Shown: piece by piece, positions 56,103 through 64,000 of the stretch
Layout: every line of letters starts with the position of its first letter
Numbering within the stretch: the first letter of the stretch is position 1
Assembly (NCBI RefSeq): GCF_902459805.1
Contig: NZ_CABPST010000002.1
Span: forward strand, 496,001 to 560,000
Direction: 5' to 3'
DNA length: 64,000 nt
Origin: Pandoraea bronchicola
GTDB taxonomy: Bacteria > Pseudomonadota > Gammaproteobacteria > Burkholderiales > Burkholderiaceae
Made by a program: the position numbers and the translations under genes
The notes under the pieces: generated by a model
Seen by the model: only the letters and a program-made list of their open reading frames with translations
Databases searched by the model: none
Told to the model about the DNA's origin: nothing

Positions 56103-58652
56103 TCAGACCTCGCGCAAGGTGCGCACCGCCGACTGACGCAGCACCGCGCGCAGGCCACTCCATCCGCCGACCAGCGCACATAACACGCCAGCGCCAACAC
56201 CCAGCACCGGCAGCCACGGATTGAAGCTCAACGCGAACTCGAAGACGTAACGCGCCAGCGCCCAGCCGAGCGCACCGGCCCCCAGCGCCGCCAACAGGCC
56301 GGCCAGCGCCCCGACCGTCATCAGTTCCGCCAGATGCACGTCGCGCAGTTGCCGCGACGATGCCCCCAGCGCGCGCAGAATACCGCTCTCGCGCATCCGC
56401 TCGTCGCGCGTGCCGGCAAGCGCGGCATACAGCACCAGCACGCCCGCAGCCAGCGTGAAGAGGAAGAGCGCCTGCACGGCGTCGATCACCTGCGACAGAA
56501 TCTGCTGAATCTGCGCGAGCAACGCGCCGGTGTCGATCACCGTCACATTGGGGAACTGACGCACCAACGCATCCGCCACGCTTTGCTGCTTAGGCTCGAG
56601 ATGGAACGACGTGATCCAGGTCATTGGGAAATCGCGCAGCGCGGCGGGCGGCATCACGACAAAGAAATTCACGCGCATCGACCCCCAGTCCAGCTTACGC
56701 AGACTCGTGATCGGGGCGTCAATGGTCTGCCCCGTGACTTCGAAGCGAAGCGTATCGCCGAGCTTCAGACCCAGCGTCTTCGCGATGCCCTCCTCCATGG
56801 AAATCTGCGGTGTGGTCGCGTCTCCGTACCACTGCCCTGCCGTCACGCGATTGCCGTCGGGCAGCCCCGCCGTGTACGACAGATTGAACTCACGCTCGGC
56901 CAGACGCCGCGCCCGCTCCTCGGTGTAACGCTCGCCCGTCACCGGGTTGCCGTTGATGGCGGTCAAACGGGCGCGAATCATCGGGGAGAGTTGCACATCG
57001 GGCAGCCCCGCCGCATGCAACTGCGACAGCACTGGGGCGTCCTGCCCCGGCTGAATATCGATGACGAAGCGGTTCGGGGCATCGGGCGGACTCGACTGAC
57101 GCCAGCCAGCGACCAAATCGTTGCGAGTGACGGCAAGCAGCAGCAGCGCCATCAATCCAAGCCCAAGCGCCACAATCTGCAAGGCACTGCCGAGGCCACG
57201 ACGGCGCAGGCCGGCGAGCGCATAGCGCCATCCTATGCCTCCCATCGCCCCGCCAACGGCACTGGGGCGGCGCGCCCAGGCAGCCAGCCCCCGAATGGCC
57301 AGCCATGCGAGCACGCCGAACACCACCGCGCCGGCGGCGAAGCCCCCGGCCACCATCGCCCCAAGACGCAGGTCGCGCGCGGCGAACAGCAGCAACGCAG
57401 CGAATGCGAGCGCGCTCGCACCGTACGCCAGCCACCCTTGCCGGCGCGCGCCGCCCACCACGTCGCGACGCAGCACATGCAGCGGTGCGACCTCCGAGAG
57501 CGGGAGCAACGGCGGCAAAGCGAACCCCAGCAGCATCACCAGCGCGCTCGTCAGGCCGAACACCGCCGGACGCCATGTCGGTGCTGGCAGCCCCGCCGGA
57601 ATCACGTCGCCCAACTGGGCGAGCAGCACCCAATGCGCCGCGTAGCCGAGCGCTACGCCCAACATGCCGCCGATCAGACCCAGTCCGATAAATTCGAGCG
57701 TCACCATTGCGCGCAATGCCCGGCGCGACAGCCCCAGACAACGCATCACAGCACACGCGTCGAGATGGCGCTCGCTGTAACGACGCGAGGCAATGCCCAC
57801 TGCCACCGCCGCCAGCACGGCGGCGAGCAGCGCGACCAGCGACAAGAAACGTTCGGCGCGATCGAGCGTCTGGCGCACCTGCGGCTGCCCTTCTTCCAGC
57901 GATTCGAGATGTACGCCGCGCGCCTGCTCGGCTGCCGGACGCGCCCACGCCGCGAACTTGCCGATCTGAGCGTCCGTGCCCGCCAACAGCAGACGATAAG
58001 TAATGCGGCTGCCGAACTGCACGAGCCCCGTCGACGGCAATTCGTCGAAGCGCATCATGACGCGCGGCGCCAGCGATCCAAAGCCGTAGCCGCGATCCAT
58101 CTCTCGCGTGATGACGGCAGCAATACGCATCGAGCGGTTGCCCACGTGAATCGAATCGCCGGGTTTGACGTGCAGCGCGTTGAGCAATGCGGCATCGACC
58201 CATACCGTGCCCGGCGCCGGGATACCGGCGGCTGGGGCATCCGGCGTGCCGGTGCCCGCGTCCGGCGCGGTGCGCACACGTCCGCGCAAGGGATAACCGT
58301 CACTCACGGCCTTGAGCGACGACAGACGGCTTGCGCCGGCTCGTCCCCCCTCGCCGATGGCGCTGGCCATACTGGGAAAATTGGCGACGATTGCCGTCGC
58401 CAGTCCGTCGGCCTGCGCCTGACGGGTGAATTCGGGCGATAAAGGGGCGTCGCTGCGAACGACGAGATCGGCGGCAAGCATCTGCCGCGCGTCGCGCTCG
58501 AGCCCGCCCTGCATCCGATCCGAGAGAAAACCTACGCTGGACAGTGCGCCGACCGCCAGCAACAACGCCACGAGAAGCAGATGCAACTCGCCTGCGCGCC
58601 AGTCGCGCAGGAACATCCGCCACGCCTGGCGGGCAACGTCAGTGAACCCCAT
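56103..58652 (-). CDS. FtsX-like ABC transporter permease (YbbP type)
   Basis: Inner membrane permease of 849 residues with a leading helix, a large periplasmic domain, a central cluster of helices and a second FtsX unit at the C-terminus, as in YbbP (E. coli 804 residues). Such proteins work as mechanotransmission or lipid/lipoprotein extraction ABC systems together with an ATPase (YbbA). No ATPase gene is next to it; the upstream neighbour, 7 nt away, is a DUF4126 gene. The permease has no nucleotide-binding motif itself. Confidence 0.9.
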   Translation of the reverse strand: MGFTDVARQAWRMFLRDWRAGELHLLLVALLLAVGALSSVGFLSDRMQGGLERDARQMLAADLVVRSDAPLSPEFTRQAQADGLATAIVANFPSMASAIGEGGRAGASRLSSLKAVSDGYPLRGRVRTAPDAGTGTPDAPAAGIPAPGTVWVDAALLNALHVKPGDSIHVGNRSMRIAAVITREMDRGYGFGSLAPRVMMRFDELPSTGLVQFGSRITYRLLLAGTDAQIGKFAAWARPAAEQARGVHLESLEEGQPQVRQTLDRAERFLSLVALLAAVLAAVAVGIASRRYSERHLDACAVMRCLGLSRRALRAMVTLEFIGLGLIGGMLGVALGYAAHWVLLAQLGDVIPAGLPAPTWRPAVFGLTSALVMLLGFALPPLLPLSEVAPLHVLRRDVVGGARRQGWLAYGASALAFAALLLFAARDLRLGAMVAGGFAAGAVVFGVLAWLAIRGLAAWARRPSAVGGAMGGIGWRYALAGLRRRGLGSALQIVALGLGLMALLLLAVTRNDLVAGWRQSSPPDAPNRFVIDIQPGQDAPVLSQLHAAGLPDVQLSPMIRARLTAINGNPVTGERYTEERARRLAEREFNLSYTAGLPDGNRVTAGQWYGDATTPQISMEEGIAKTLGLKLGDTLRFEVTGQTIDAPITSLRKLDWGSMRVNFFVVMPPAALRDFPMTWITSFHLEPKQQSVADALVRQFPNVTVIDTGALLAQIQQILSQVIDAVQALFLFTLAAGVLVLYAALAGTRDERMRESGILRALGASSRQLRDVHLAELMTVGALAGLLAALGAGALGWALARYVFEFALSFNPWLPVLGVGAGVLCALVGGWSGLRAVLRQSAVRTLREV

Positions 58653-58659
58653 CGTTCCT

Positions 58660-59235
58660 CTATCCTTTGACCCGCGCCAGCAGCGAGCGCCACCCGCGCC
58701 AAACGCGGGGCAGCCACCACCACGCCAGCACGACGAAGACCAGCAGCATCACGAGAAAAACGGCGGGCAGGAAGAACGCAAGCGCCAGCCCGCCTACCGT
58801 AGAGACATCTTCGCCGGCTGAGGCCGCAACATTGGAGAAAGGTTCCGGTGACGTGTTGATCAGCGCACGGCTGCCCGCTTTGGCCAGATGCGCCGTTCCC
58901 GCCAGCGCACCGCCTGCCAGACCGGCCAGCACCGTGACCGTCGGATCCATCTGCCCCAGCGCCGCCGCGCCCAATACAATCCCCGCGGGAATACGGATGA
59001 AGGTATGCACCGCGTCCCAGGCACTGTCGACGAAAGGGATTTTATCGGCAAAGAACTCGATGACGGCCAGCACACCGGCCGTGGCAATCACCCACGTCGA
59101 CGTCAATACCATCAGCGACGGCGGCAGATGTAACCATCCCAGACGCGCCGCCAGTCCTGCGCAGAACACCGTCAGGTACAACCGCAGGCCACTGCCCCAA
59201 GACAGCCCTGCGCCCAGCGCAATCGATTCAAGCAT
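58660..59235 (-). CDS. DUF4126 membrane protein
   Basis: Inner membrane protein of 191 residues. SGLRLYLTVFCAGLAARLGW lies at the N-terminus, a loop EFFADKIPFVDSAWDAVHTF follows, and long hydrophobic segments occupy both halves, as in DUF4126. Function unknown. The ATG at 59235 has GAGG nearby; the frame extends upstream without likeness. It ends 7 nt before the YbbP-like permease, so the two are co-transcribed. Confidence 0.83.
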   Translation of the reverse strand: MLESIALGAGLSWGSGLRLYLTVFCAGLAARLGWLHLPPSLMVLTSTWVIATAGVLAVIEFFADKIPFVDSAWDAVHTFIRIPAGIVLGAAALGQMDPTVTVLAGLAGGALAGTAHLAKAGSRALINTSPEPFSNVAASAGEDVSTVGGLALAFFLPAVFLVMLLVFVVLAWWWLPRVWRGWRSLLARVKG

Positions 59236-59503
59236 GGTGACCTCGCTGCCGCCGGCATGGCGGCGTCGCACGATCACGCGCCTCAGACCGCCAGCGCGAT
59301 AACGGCCAACCGGCAGGACGCATTGCCGCCACGCCATCCGGACGGAAGTGACTGATGAAGACCGGCCGCCAAACCTTGCCACCGGACTGTCACCGAAAGG
59401 TAACTCGACCGCTACGGCGACATTATGCCGCGCGTTGCGGCAACGCACCACCGGTGCCCGAAACTGGGGACACGGCCCGGATTGCCGCGGGCCGCGAGCG
59501 CCC

Positions 59504-59821
59504 TCAGGCCGCCGTGAGCTTCAGTCCTACCAGACCGGCCAGAATCAGCGTCACGCTGGCGATACGGGCGGCAGACGCCGACTCTCCAAACAGCACAATG
59601 CCCAGCACAAAAGCGCCGACAGCGCCGATCCCCGTCCAGATGGCATACGCGGTGCCCAATGGGAGTGAGCGTACGGCGAGCGCCAGCAGCCAGACGCTGC
59701 CGACCATGGCCGCGATCGTGAAGACCGATGGCACAAGACGCGAAAAACCTTGCGTGTACTTTAGGCCGACGGCCCACGCCACTTCGAGCAAACCGGCAAA
59801 AACAAGAAGCATCCAGGCCAT
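59504..59821 (-). CDS. sugE: Guanidinium exporter SugE/Gdx (SMR family)
   Basis: Small multidrug resistance-type inner membrane protein of 105 residues with four helices. The residues [20 protein letters not shown], the downstream [10 protein letters not shown] and [20 protein letters not shown] match the SugE/Gdx branch rather than EmrE; Glu13 is the proton/guanidinium site. It exports guanidinium against protons. The assignment is strongly supported by the guanidine-II riboswitch in its leader. GGAG lies 6 nt before the ATG at 59821. Confidence 0.93.
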   Translation of the reverse strand: MAWMLLVFAGLLEVAWAVGLKYTQGFSRLVPSVFTIAAMVGSVWLLALAVRSLPLGTAYAIWTGIGAVGAFVLGIVLFGESASAARIASVTLILAGLVGLKLTAA

Positions 59822-59842
59822 GACTGACTCCGATGAAAAAGT

Positions 59843-59890
59843 CGGGGTCGTCCCCGGAAAGAATCGAGCCGATTGCCAGGCCGTCCTGAC
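59843..59890 (-). promoter_or_regulatory. Guanidine-II (mini-ykkC) riboswitch of sugE
   Basis: Two hairpins with the diagnostic ACGR tetraloop. P1 is GTCAGG-ACGG-CCTGGC (59890-59875, six pairs with one G-U), P2 is CGGGG-ACGA-CCCCG (59856-59843), separated by an 18-nt linker. P2 ends 21 nt before the sugE ATG. The linker GATTCT can pair with the Shine-Dalgarno GGAGTC, which suggests control of translation: ligand binding joins the loops and frees the ribosome site. Class features and gene target are established; the pairing switch is my inference. Confidence 0.9.
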
Positions 59891-59926
59891 AATGGGTTCC
59901 ATCGGATGTCGAAGGAAATGGCGGAG

Positions 59927-59959
59927 CGCCAATGTGGCGCCGATGTGGCGCCGATGTGG
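59927..59959. repeat. Three tandem 11-bp repeats upstream of the sugE riboswitch
   Basis: CGCCAATGTGG, then CGCCGATGTGG twice. They lie 37 bp upstream of riboswitch hairpin P1, in the region where the promoter must be. The remaining stretch to kdpE shows nothing else I can name. Confidence 0.8.
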
Positions 59960-60129
59960 CGATATCGCAGCTTGGCGTCTCAGCGCCAAGGAGATCGCCG
60001 GACATACCGGACGGAACAGCGCGATTTTAGCAAAGCTGGCGCGTTGCCGTCGTATGCCCCATCCACGACAGGGTCATCGGACGTCGTGCTGCGGTGCTGT
60101 CATGGCCGCGTGGGCAAGCCCTAACCGGA

Positions 60130-60840
60130 TCAACCGGTCGCCTCCACCTCCAGCCGGTAGCCAACGCCCGTCTCGGTCAGAATGTGCTGAGGCTGTGCCG
60201 GATCGGCCTCCAGCTTCTGGCGCAGATGTCCCATATAGATGCGCAGGTAGTGATTGCTCTCGACGTGCGAGGGCCCCCACACTTCCTTGAGCAATTGCCG
60301 GTGCGTCAGCACGCGCCCCGCATGCCGCACCAGCGTGACCAGCAGCCGGTATTCGATAGGCGTGAGGTGAACGGGTTCGCCGGCACGCGTGACCTTGCGT
60401 CGCGCCAGATCGATGTTAATGTCGCCGAACGAGAACGCTTCGTCGAGCGTCTCCGAGTTGCCGCCACGATGATGACGTCGCAATTGCGCCCGAATCCGCG
60501 CGAGCAGCTCCGACACCCCGAACGGCTTGGTCAGGTAATCGTCGGCGCCGACGTCAAGCGCCACGACCTTCTCGGCTTCCTCGTTGCGCGCGGACAGCAC
60601 GATGATCGGCATATCGGTCCAGCTTCTCACCTCCCGAATGACCTCCACGCCGTCGATATCGGGCAGTCCCAGATCGACAATGAGCAGGTCTGGCTTGCGC
60701 GTGGCCGCCTCGACCATGCCCTGCCGCCCGGCTTCTGCCTCGTGCACAACCATGCCTTCGGCTTCCAGCGAGGTACGCAGAAACCGTCGAATCTGCCGTT
60801 CGTCTTCGATCACCACGATGGTGATGGTGGGTTCACTCAT
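60130..60840 (-). CDS. kdpE: Response regulator KdpE
   Basis: OmpR-type DNA-binding response regulator of the KdpD/KdpE pair that activates kdpFABC at low K+. It has 236 residues: receiver domain (1-118) with Asp13 in the acidic pocket, phosphorylated Asp56 in LLIVDLGLPD and Lys in LTKPF, then a winged helix (about 135-230). The ATG at 60840 lies only 4 nt after the kdpD stop, so translation is probably coupled; its own Shine-Dalgarno is weak. Confidence 0.95.
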   Translation of the reverse strand: MSEPTITIVVIEDERQIRRFLRTSLEAEGMVVHEAEAGRQGMVEAATRKPDLLIVDLGLPDIDGVEVIREVRSWTDMPIIVLSARNEEAEKVVALDVGADDYLTKPFGVSELLARIRAQLRRHHRGGNSETLDEAFSFGDINIDLARRKVTRAGEPVHLTPIEYRLLVTLVRHAGRVLTHRQLLKEVWGPSHVESNHYLRIYMGHLRQKLEADPAQPQHILTETGVGYRLEVEATG

Positions 60841-60844
60841 GTTG

Positions 60845-63694
60845 TTATGTAAAGTTTGCGTCAGGGGAGCGGGGGGAGCGCGGGTCTTCGTTCTTCGCAC
60901 CCGTCGTGTCCCTCTGGTCGTTCATGTCCGTCATATTCGGCTCGTCCTCTTCGACGCCTTCGGGTGTGTCCGGGGCCACCGGCGGCGTCTCCACGGGCAA
61001 TGTGAAGACGAAGCGGGCGCCGTGGCCGTCGGGCACGTTGGTGGCGTGAATTTTACCGCCGTGCGCCTCGACAATGGCGCGACAGATCGCCAGCCCGAGC
61101 CCGATGCCTGGCTTGGCTGACTCCTTCTCCCCTCGCATGAACTTCTCGAAGATACGACCTTCCATGCCCGCGGGCAGGCCAGGACCGTCATCGCTCACAC
61201 TGACTTCGACCTCGTTGCCCTGCACACGCGCGGCGATTTCGATGTGGGACCCCGCAGGCGAATACTTTGCAGCATTCTCCAACAGATTGGTGAACAGCCG
61301 CTCGAGCAGCACCGCGTCGAAGCGCAGCAGCGGCAGGTCGGCTGGCAGCCGGGTCGTGACCTCATGCCCGGCAAGCACGCGGCGGCTGGCACGCAACGAC
61401 GTCCCCACGACTTCTTCGAGCATCTGCCACTGACAGTTGAGTTGCACGCCGCCCGCCTGCAACTTCGCCATGTCGAGAAGATTGGTCACGAGGCCGGTCA
61501 TGCGCTGCGCTTCCTCGTGAATGGCATCGACAAGTTCAGTCCGCAGCGGTCCGGGCGTTTCGGCATTGCGACTGAGCATGCTCGCGAAACCGACGATGGA
61601 CGTCAGCGGTGTGCGCAGATCATGCGAGATCGCCGAGAGCAACGAATTGCGCAGCCGCTCGGACTCCATCGTCACCAGCGCGTCCTGAGCAATTTCTACG
61701 TAGTGCACGCGCTCGAGCGCCAGCGCGATTTGTGCGGCGAATGTATCGAGCAGACGCTGCTGTTCCGGCGTGTCCATGGCACCGCCGGCCTCCGGCTCAG
61801 GTGCGACCACCAGCACGCCGCGCGTGCGCATGGGCGCGCGCAGCGGCAGATAGTATGCGTCCGATCCCGGCAGCGTGTTCGTGCCCTGCCCTGCGGCCTG
61901 CTGACGGTCGTAGACCCACTGTGCAACATCGGTATCGATGTGTGCGGGCATGGTCTCCGCCCGCGCGTTCTCCACGGGTTGACGCACGCTGCCCTGGCTA
62001 TCCGGCAGCAACAGCGCCACGCGCGCCTGAAACACTTCGCGCACATGGCGCGAGCCGATTTCCACGATCTGAGGCGTGGTAAGCGCTGCCGCCAGTTCGC
62101 GGGCCATGGCATACACCGCCCCCGTGCGGCGCTCGCGCCAGGTGGCCAGCCGTGCCTGGAATCGCAGGCTGGTTGTCAGATGGCTGATCACCAGCGCAAC
62201 CGTCAGCATGACGGCGAACGTCAGCAAATACTGGGTATCCGACACCGACAACGACATCTTGGGTGGCACGAAGAAGAAGTCGAACGCCACCACGGACAGA
62301 AACGACGCGAGTACGCCCGGCCCGCGTCCGAGCCGCATGGCGGCGATGATCACGCCGAGCAGATACAGCATCGCGATATTGGCCAGATCGAGGAACGACG
62401 TGAGTTCCGCTGCGGCAAGCGACACGGCGCCGCAAATCCCGACCGCCCACGCATACGCGCGCCACGGGCCGCCGACGAGCCCCAACTCGGGCGCCGTATC
62501 AAACCAATCGCGCCAGTCCCCTCGCACCACACGTCTGTCCGCCGCCGCATCGCCGGCGGCCGGCCCGATCAATACGACGTCCACCCCGCGCGCGTGGCGC
62601 AGCAGTTGCTCATGCAACGGGGTGTGGGCCGTCCACCAGCGTCGCGCGCCGCTCGCGCCGACCACGAGCTTCGAGACGTTGCGCATCTGCGCATAGGCAA
62701 GCAGCGTGGTCGCGGCCTCCGCACCGTCGAGCGTGAGCGTTTCCGCGCCGAGTTCCTGCGCGAGTTTGAGCGTTGCATACGTGCCTTCGCGACGCGCCGG
62801 CGATTGCCGCAGAATTGCGGGCGTTTCCACGTGTACGGCCAGCCAGTCGGCACGCAGACTTGCCGCAAGCCGCGCAGCCGCACGTACCAGCGCCACCCCC
62901 TCCGGCCCTGGCCCGACGGCAACGAGAAGACGCTCACGCGCCTGCCAGACCTGACTGATCGACTGATCGGCGCGGTATTCGCGCATCTGCGCGTCGACCC
63001 GATCGGCGGTGCGGCGCAACGCCAGTTCGCGCAATGCAATCAGGTTGCCCTTGCGAAAGAAGTTGCGTACAGCGCGTTCGGCCTGCGCGGCCATGTACAC
63101 CTTGCCCTCACGCATGCGTTCGAGCAATTCGTCGGGTGGCAGGTCGACCAGCTTCACCTCGTCAGCGAGATCGAAAATGCGGTCGGGCACCGTCTCCCAC
63201 ACGCGGATGCCGGTAATTTGTCCAACCACATCGTTGAGCCGCTCGAGATGCTGCACGTTGAGCGTGGTGTACACGTCAATGCCGGCATCGAGCAATTCCT
63301 GCACGTCCTGCCAGCGCTTCATGTGGCGCTCGCCCGGCACGTTCGCATGGGCCAGTTCGTCGACCAGCGCCACGGCCGGTTTGCGCGCGAGCATGCCGTC
63401 GAGATCGAATTCCCGCAGCACGCGCCCACGGTACTCGACCGACTTCTGCGGCAGGATTTCCAGGCCTTCGAGCATGCGCGCCGTTTCTTCGCGGCCATGC
63501 GTCTCCAGCACACCGACGACGACGTCGGTGCCCTCCTCGCTCAACTTGCGCGCGGCCTGCAACATTGCAAACGTCTTACCGACGCCAGCAGAAGCGCCGA
63601 AGAAAATCTTCAATCGGCCACGCCGATCACGCGCTTCGTCGCGTTGCAGTTTGTCGAGCAATTCGTCGGGATCGGGGCGTTCCATGCCAGCCAT
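60845..63694 (-). CDS. kdpD: Sensor histidine kinase KdpD
   Basis: Membrane sensor of K+ limitation or turgor, 949 residues. Order: N-terminal KdpD domain with Walker A GASAGVGKT (33-41) and Walker B-like ALVDELAH, a universal-stress-type domain (about 250-370), four membrane helices (about 415-515), GAF-like region, then the kinase core with H-box AISHDLRTPLTSIVG and G-box DDGPGLP. All parts are intact. ATG 63694; a second ATG at 63685 is possible. A terminator separates it from kdpC upstream. Confidence 0.96.
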   Translation of the reverse strand: MAGMERPDPDELLDKLQRDEARDRRGRLKIFFGASAGVGKTFAMLQAARKLSEEGTDVVVGVLETHGREETARMLEGLEILPQKSVEYRGRVLREFDLDGMLARKPAVALVDELAHANVPGERHMKRWQDVQELLDAGIDVYTTLNVQHLERLNDVVGQITGIRVWETVPDRIFDLADEVKLVDLPPDELLERMREGKVYMAAQAERAVRNFFRKGNLIALRELALRRTADRVDAQMREYRADQSISQVWQARERLLVAVGPGPEGVALVRAAARLAASLRADWLAVHVETPAILRQSPARREGTYATLKLAQELGAETLTLDGAEAATTLLAYAQMRNVSKLVVGASGARRWWTAHTPLHEQLLRHARGVDVVLIGPAAGDAAADRRVVRGDWRDWFDTAPELGLVGGPWRAYAWAVGICGAVSLAAAELTSFLDLANIAMLYLLGVIIAAMRLGRGPGVLASFLSVVAFDFFFVPPKMSLSVSDTQYLLTFAVMLTVALVISHLTTSLRFQARLATWRERRTGAVYAMARELAAALTTPQIVEIGSRHVREVFQARVALLLPDSQGSVRQPVENARAETMPAHIDTDVAQWVYDRQQAAGQGTNTLPGSDAYYLPLRAPMRTRGVLVVAPEPEAGGAMDTPEQQRLLDTFAAQIALALERVHYVEIAQDALVTMESERLRNSLLSAISHDLRTPLTSIVGFASMLSRNAETPGPLRTELVDAIHEEAQRMTGLVTNLLDMAKLQAGGVQLNCQWQMLEEVVGTSLRASRRVLAGHEVTTRLPADLPLLRFDAVLLERLFTNLLENAAKYSPAGSHIEIAARVQGNEVEVSVSDDGPGLPAGMEGRIFEKFMRGEKESAKPGIGLGLAICRAIVEAHGGKIHATNVPDGHGARFVFTLPVETPPVAPDTPEGVEEDEPNMTDMNDQRDTTGAKNEDPRSPRSPDANFT

Positions 63695-63771
63695 CGGATG
63701 AGTCCACTATGAAAACGCAAGCCACGCCGTATGGCGTGGCAATCATCAAATCACCGGTCGCCCGGTGATGC

Positions 63772-63801
63772 AAAAAAGCGGCACGCGCCGGGGCGTGCCG
63801 C
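63772..63801 (-). terminator. Terminator between kdpC and kdpD, with two more hairpins downstream
   Basis: GCGGCACGC/GCGTGCCGC stem (63778-63786 with 63793-63801) followed on the minus strand by TTTTTT. Two more perfect 8-bp hairpins follow toward kdpD: ATCACCGG/CCGGTGAT (63750-63769) and GCCACGCC/GGCGTGGC (63721-63740). Confidence 0.8.
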
Positions 63802-63868
63802 CAATCTACCGCAGGCCGCCGGGCAAGGCCAGTGATTCGCCAGCCCACCCCGCCAGCGGACGCGATTT

Positions 63869-64000
63869 TCAGACGCCGCCGGCTGTCAGTGCGTCGAGCG
63901 CCAGGTTGAGCTTCAGAACATTCACCCGAGGCTCTCCGAAAATGCCCCATTGGCGGCCTTCCGTGCTGCGCGCCACCAGCGAGCGCACGGCGTCGGGCGT
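63869..64000 (-). CDS. kdpC: Potassium-transporting ATPase subunit C, 3' end (cut by window edge)
   Basis: Last 43 codons of KdpC, the periplasm-facing single-helix subunit that stabilises the KdpFABC K+ pump. Visible sequence includes [13 protein letters not shown], the conserved KdpC ending, then TAGGV and a stop at 63871-63869. The rest lies beyond the right edge. It is transcribed toward kdpD, with a 174-bp gap that contains a terminator. Confidence 0.9.
   Translation of the reverse strand, partial: TPDAVRSLVARSTEGRQWGIFGEPRVNVLKLNLALDALTAGGV

Noticed and set aside
56334-58442. 702-codon open frame on the plus strand
   Set aside because: Antisense to the FtsX-like permease; composition rich in Arg, His and Gln, no motif.
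61244-63712. 822-codon open frame on the plus strand
   Set aside because: It is antisense to the complete kdpD gene and has no family likeness; long antisense frames are expected at this GC content.

Overview
The window is a piece of a GC-rich (low-to-mid 60s %) betaproteobacterial chromosome. Gene order and gene content (ilvBNC-psd-pssA-leuA, sigma/DUF3619/DUF3106/RDD, wrbA-DUF2069, metY-hydrolase, kdpCDE) point to the Burkholderiaceae, most likely Pandoraea or a close relative; this is inferred from recognition of the proteins, not from a search. Nearly all of it looks like ordinary core genome. I see no insertion sequence, prophage, CRISPR array or origin.

Layout. 1-10.4 kb: scoAB CoA-transferase, a PAS-LuxR regulator, thioesterase, lone TRAP binding protein, SDR, ETF-ubiquinone oxidoreductase, MliC-like lysozyme inhibitor, aroC, and an MFS-acyltransferase fusion translationally coupled to a CBS protein. 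10.7-17.3 kb: metY with an overlapping hydrolase, Mpo1-like protein, YihY, wrbA, DUF2069 and an FAD oxidoreductase. 17.3-28.8 kb: a long leader in front of a small MgtC-C-domain-like protein, MerR plus MFS exporter, mtfA, zinc-free L31, a GT-C membrane enzyme, MATE pump, a lipoprotein, LysR and glucarate dehydratase with GntR-type operators. 29.0-32.7 kb: a four-tRNA operon (Ala, Glu, Asp, Asp) and rpsO-pnp. 32.9-43.2 kb: solute-binding protein, BamE-like lipoprotein, then leuA, a BON-LysM protein, pssA, psd, ilvC, ilvN and ilvB, all on the minus strand, which together build branched-chain amino acids and phosphatidylethanolamine. 43.6-52.2 kb: an ECF-type sigma operon, envelope genes (LpxH-like phosphatase, GT4, DgkA), TetR, LOG and DUF2062. 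52.2-60.1 kb: DUF924, AlaX, a type III-secretion-like chaperone/substrate pair, truncated globin, a lone FtsX-type ABC permease, DUF4126 and the guanidinium exporter sugE behind a guanidine-II riboswitch. 60.1-64 kb: kdpE, kdpD and the 3' end of kdpC.

The item most likely to be undescribed is the 53.9-55.4 kb pair. It holds a SycD/LcrH-like TPR chaperone with two C8 tracts near its start, followed by a 341-residue protein whose first 35 residues carry no charge and which has two hydrophobic segments and an acidic repeat tail. No secretion apparatus is visible nearby. Other points worth a look are the about 475-nt leader before the MgtC-domain-like gene, the sigma/DUF3619 pair that has the shape of a sigma/anti-sigma module, and the riboswitch-controlled sugE.
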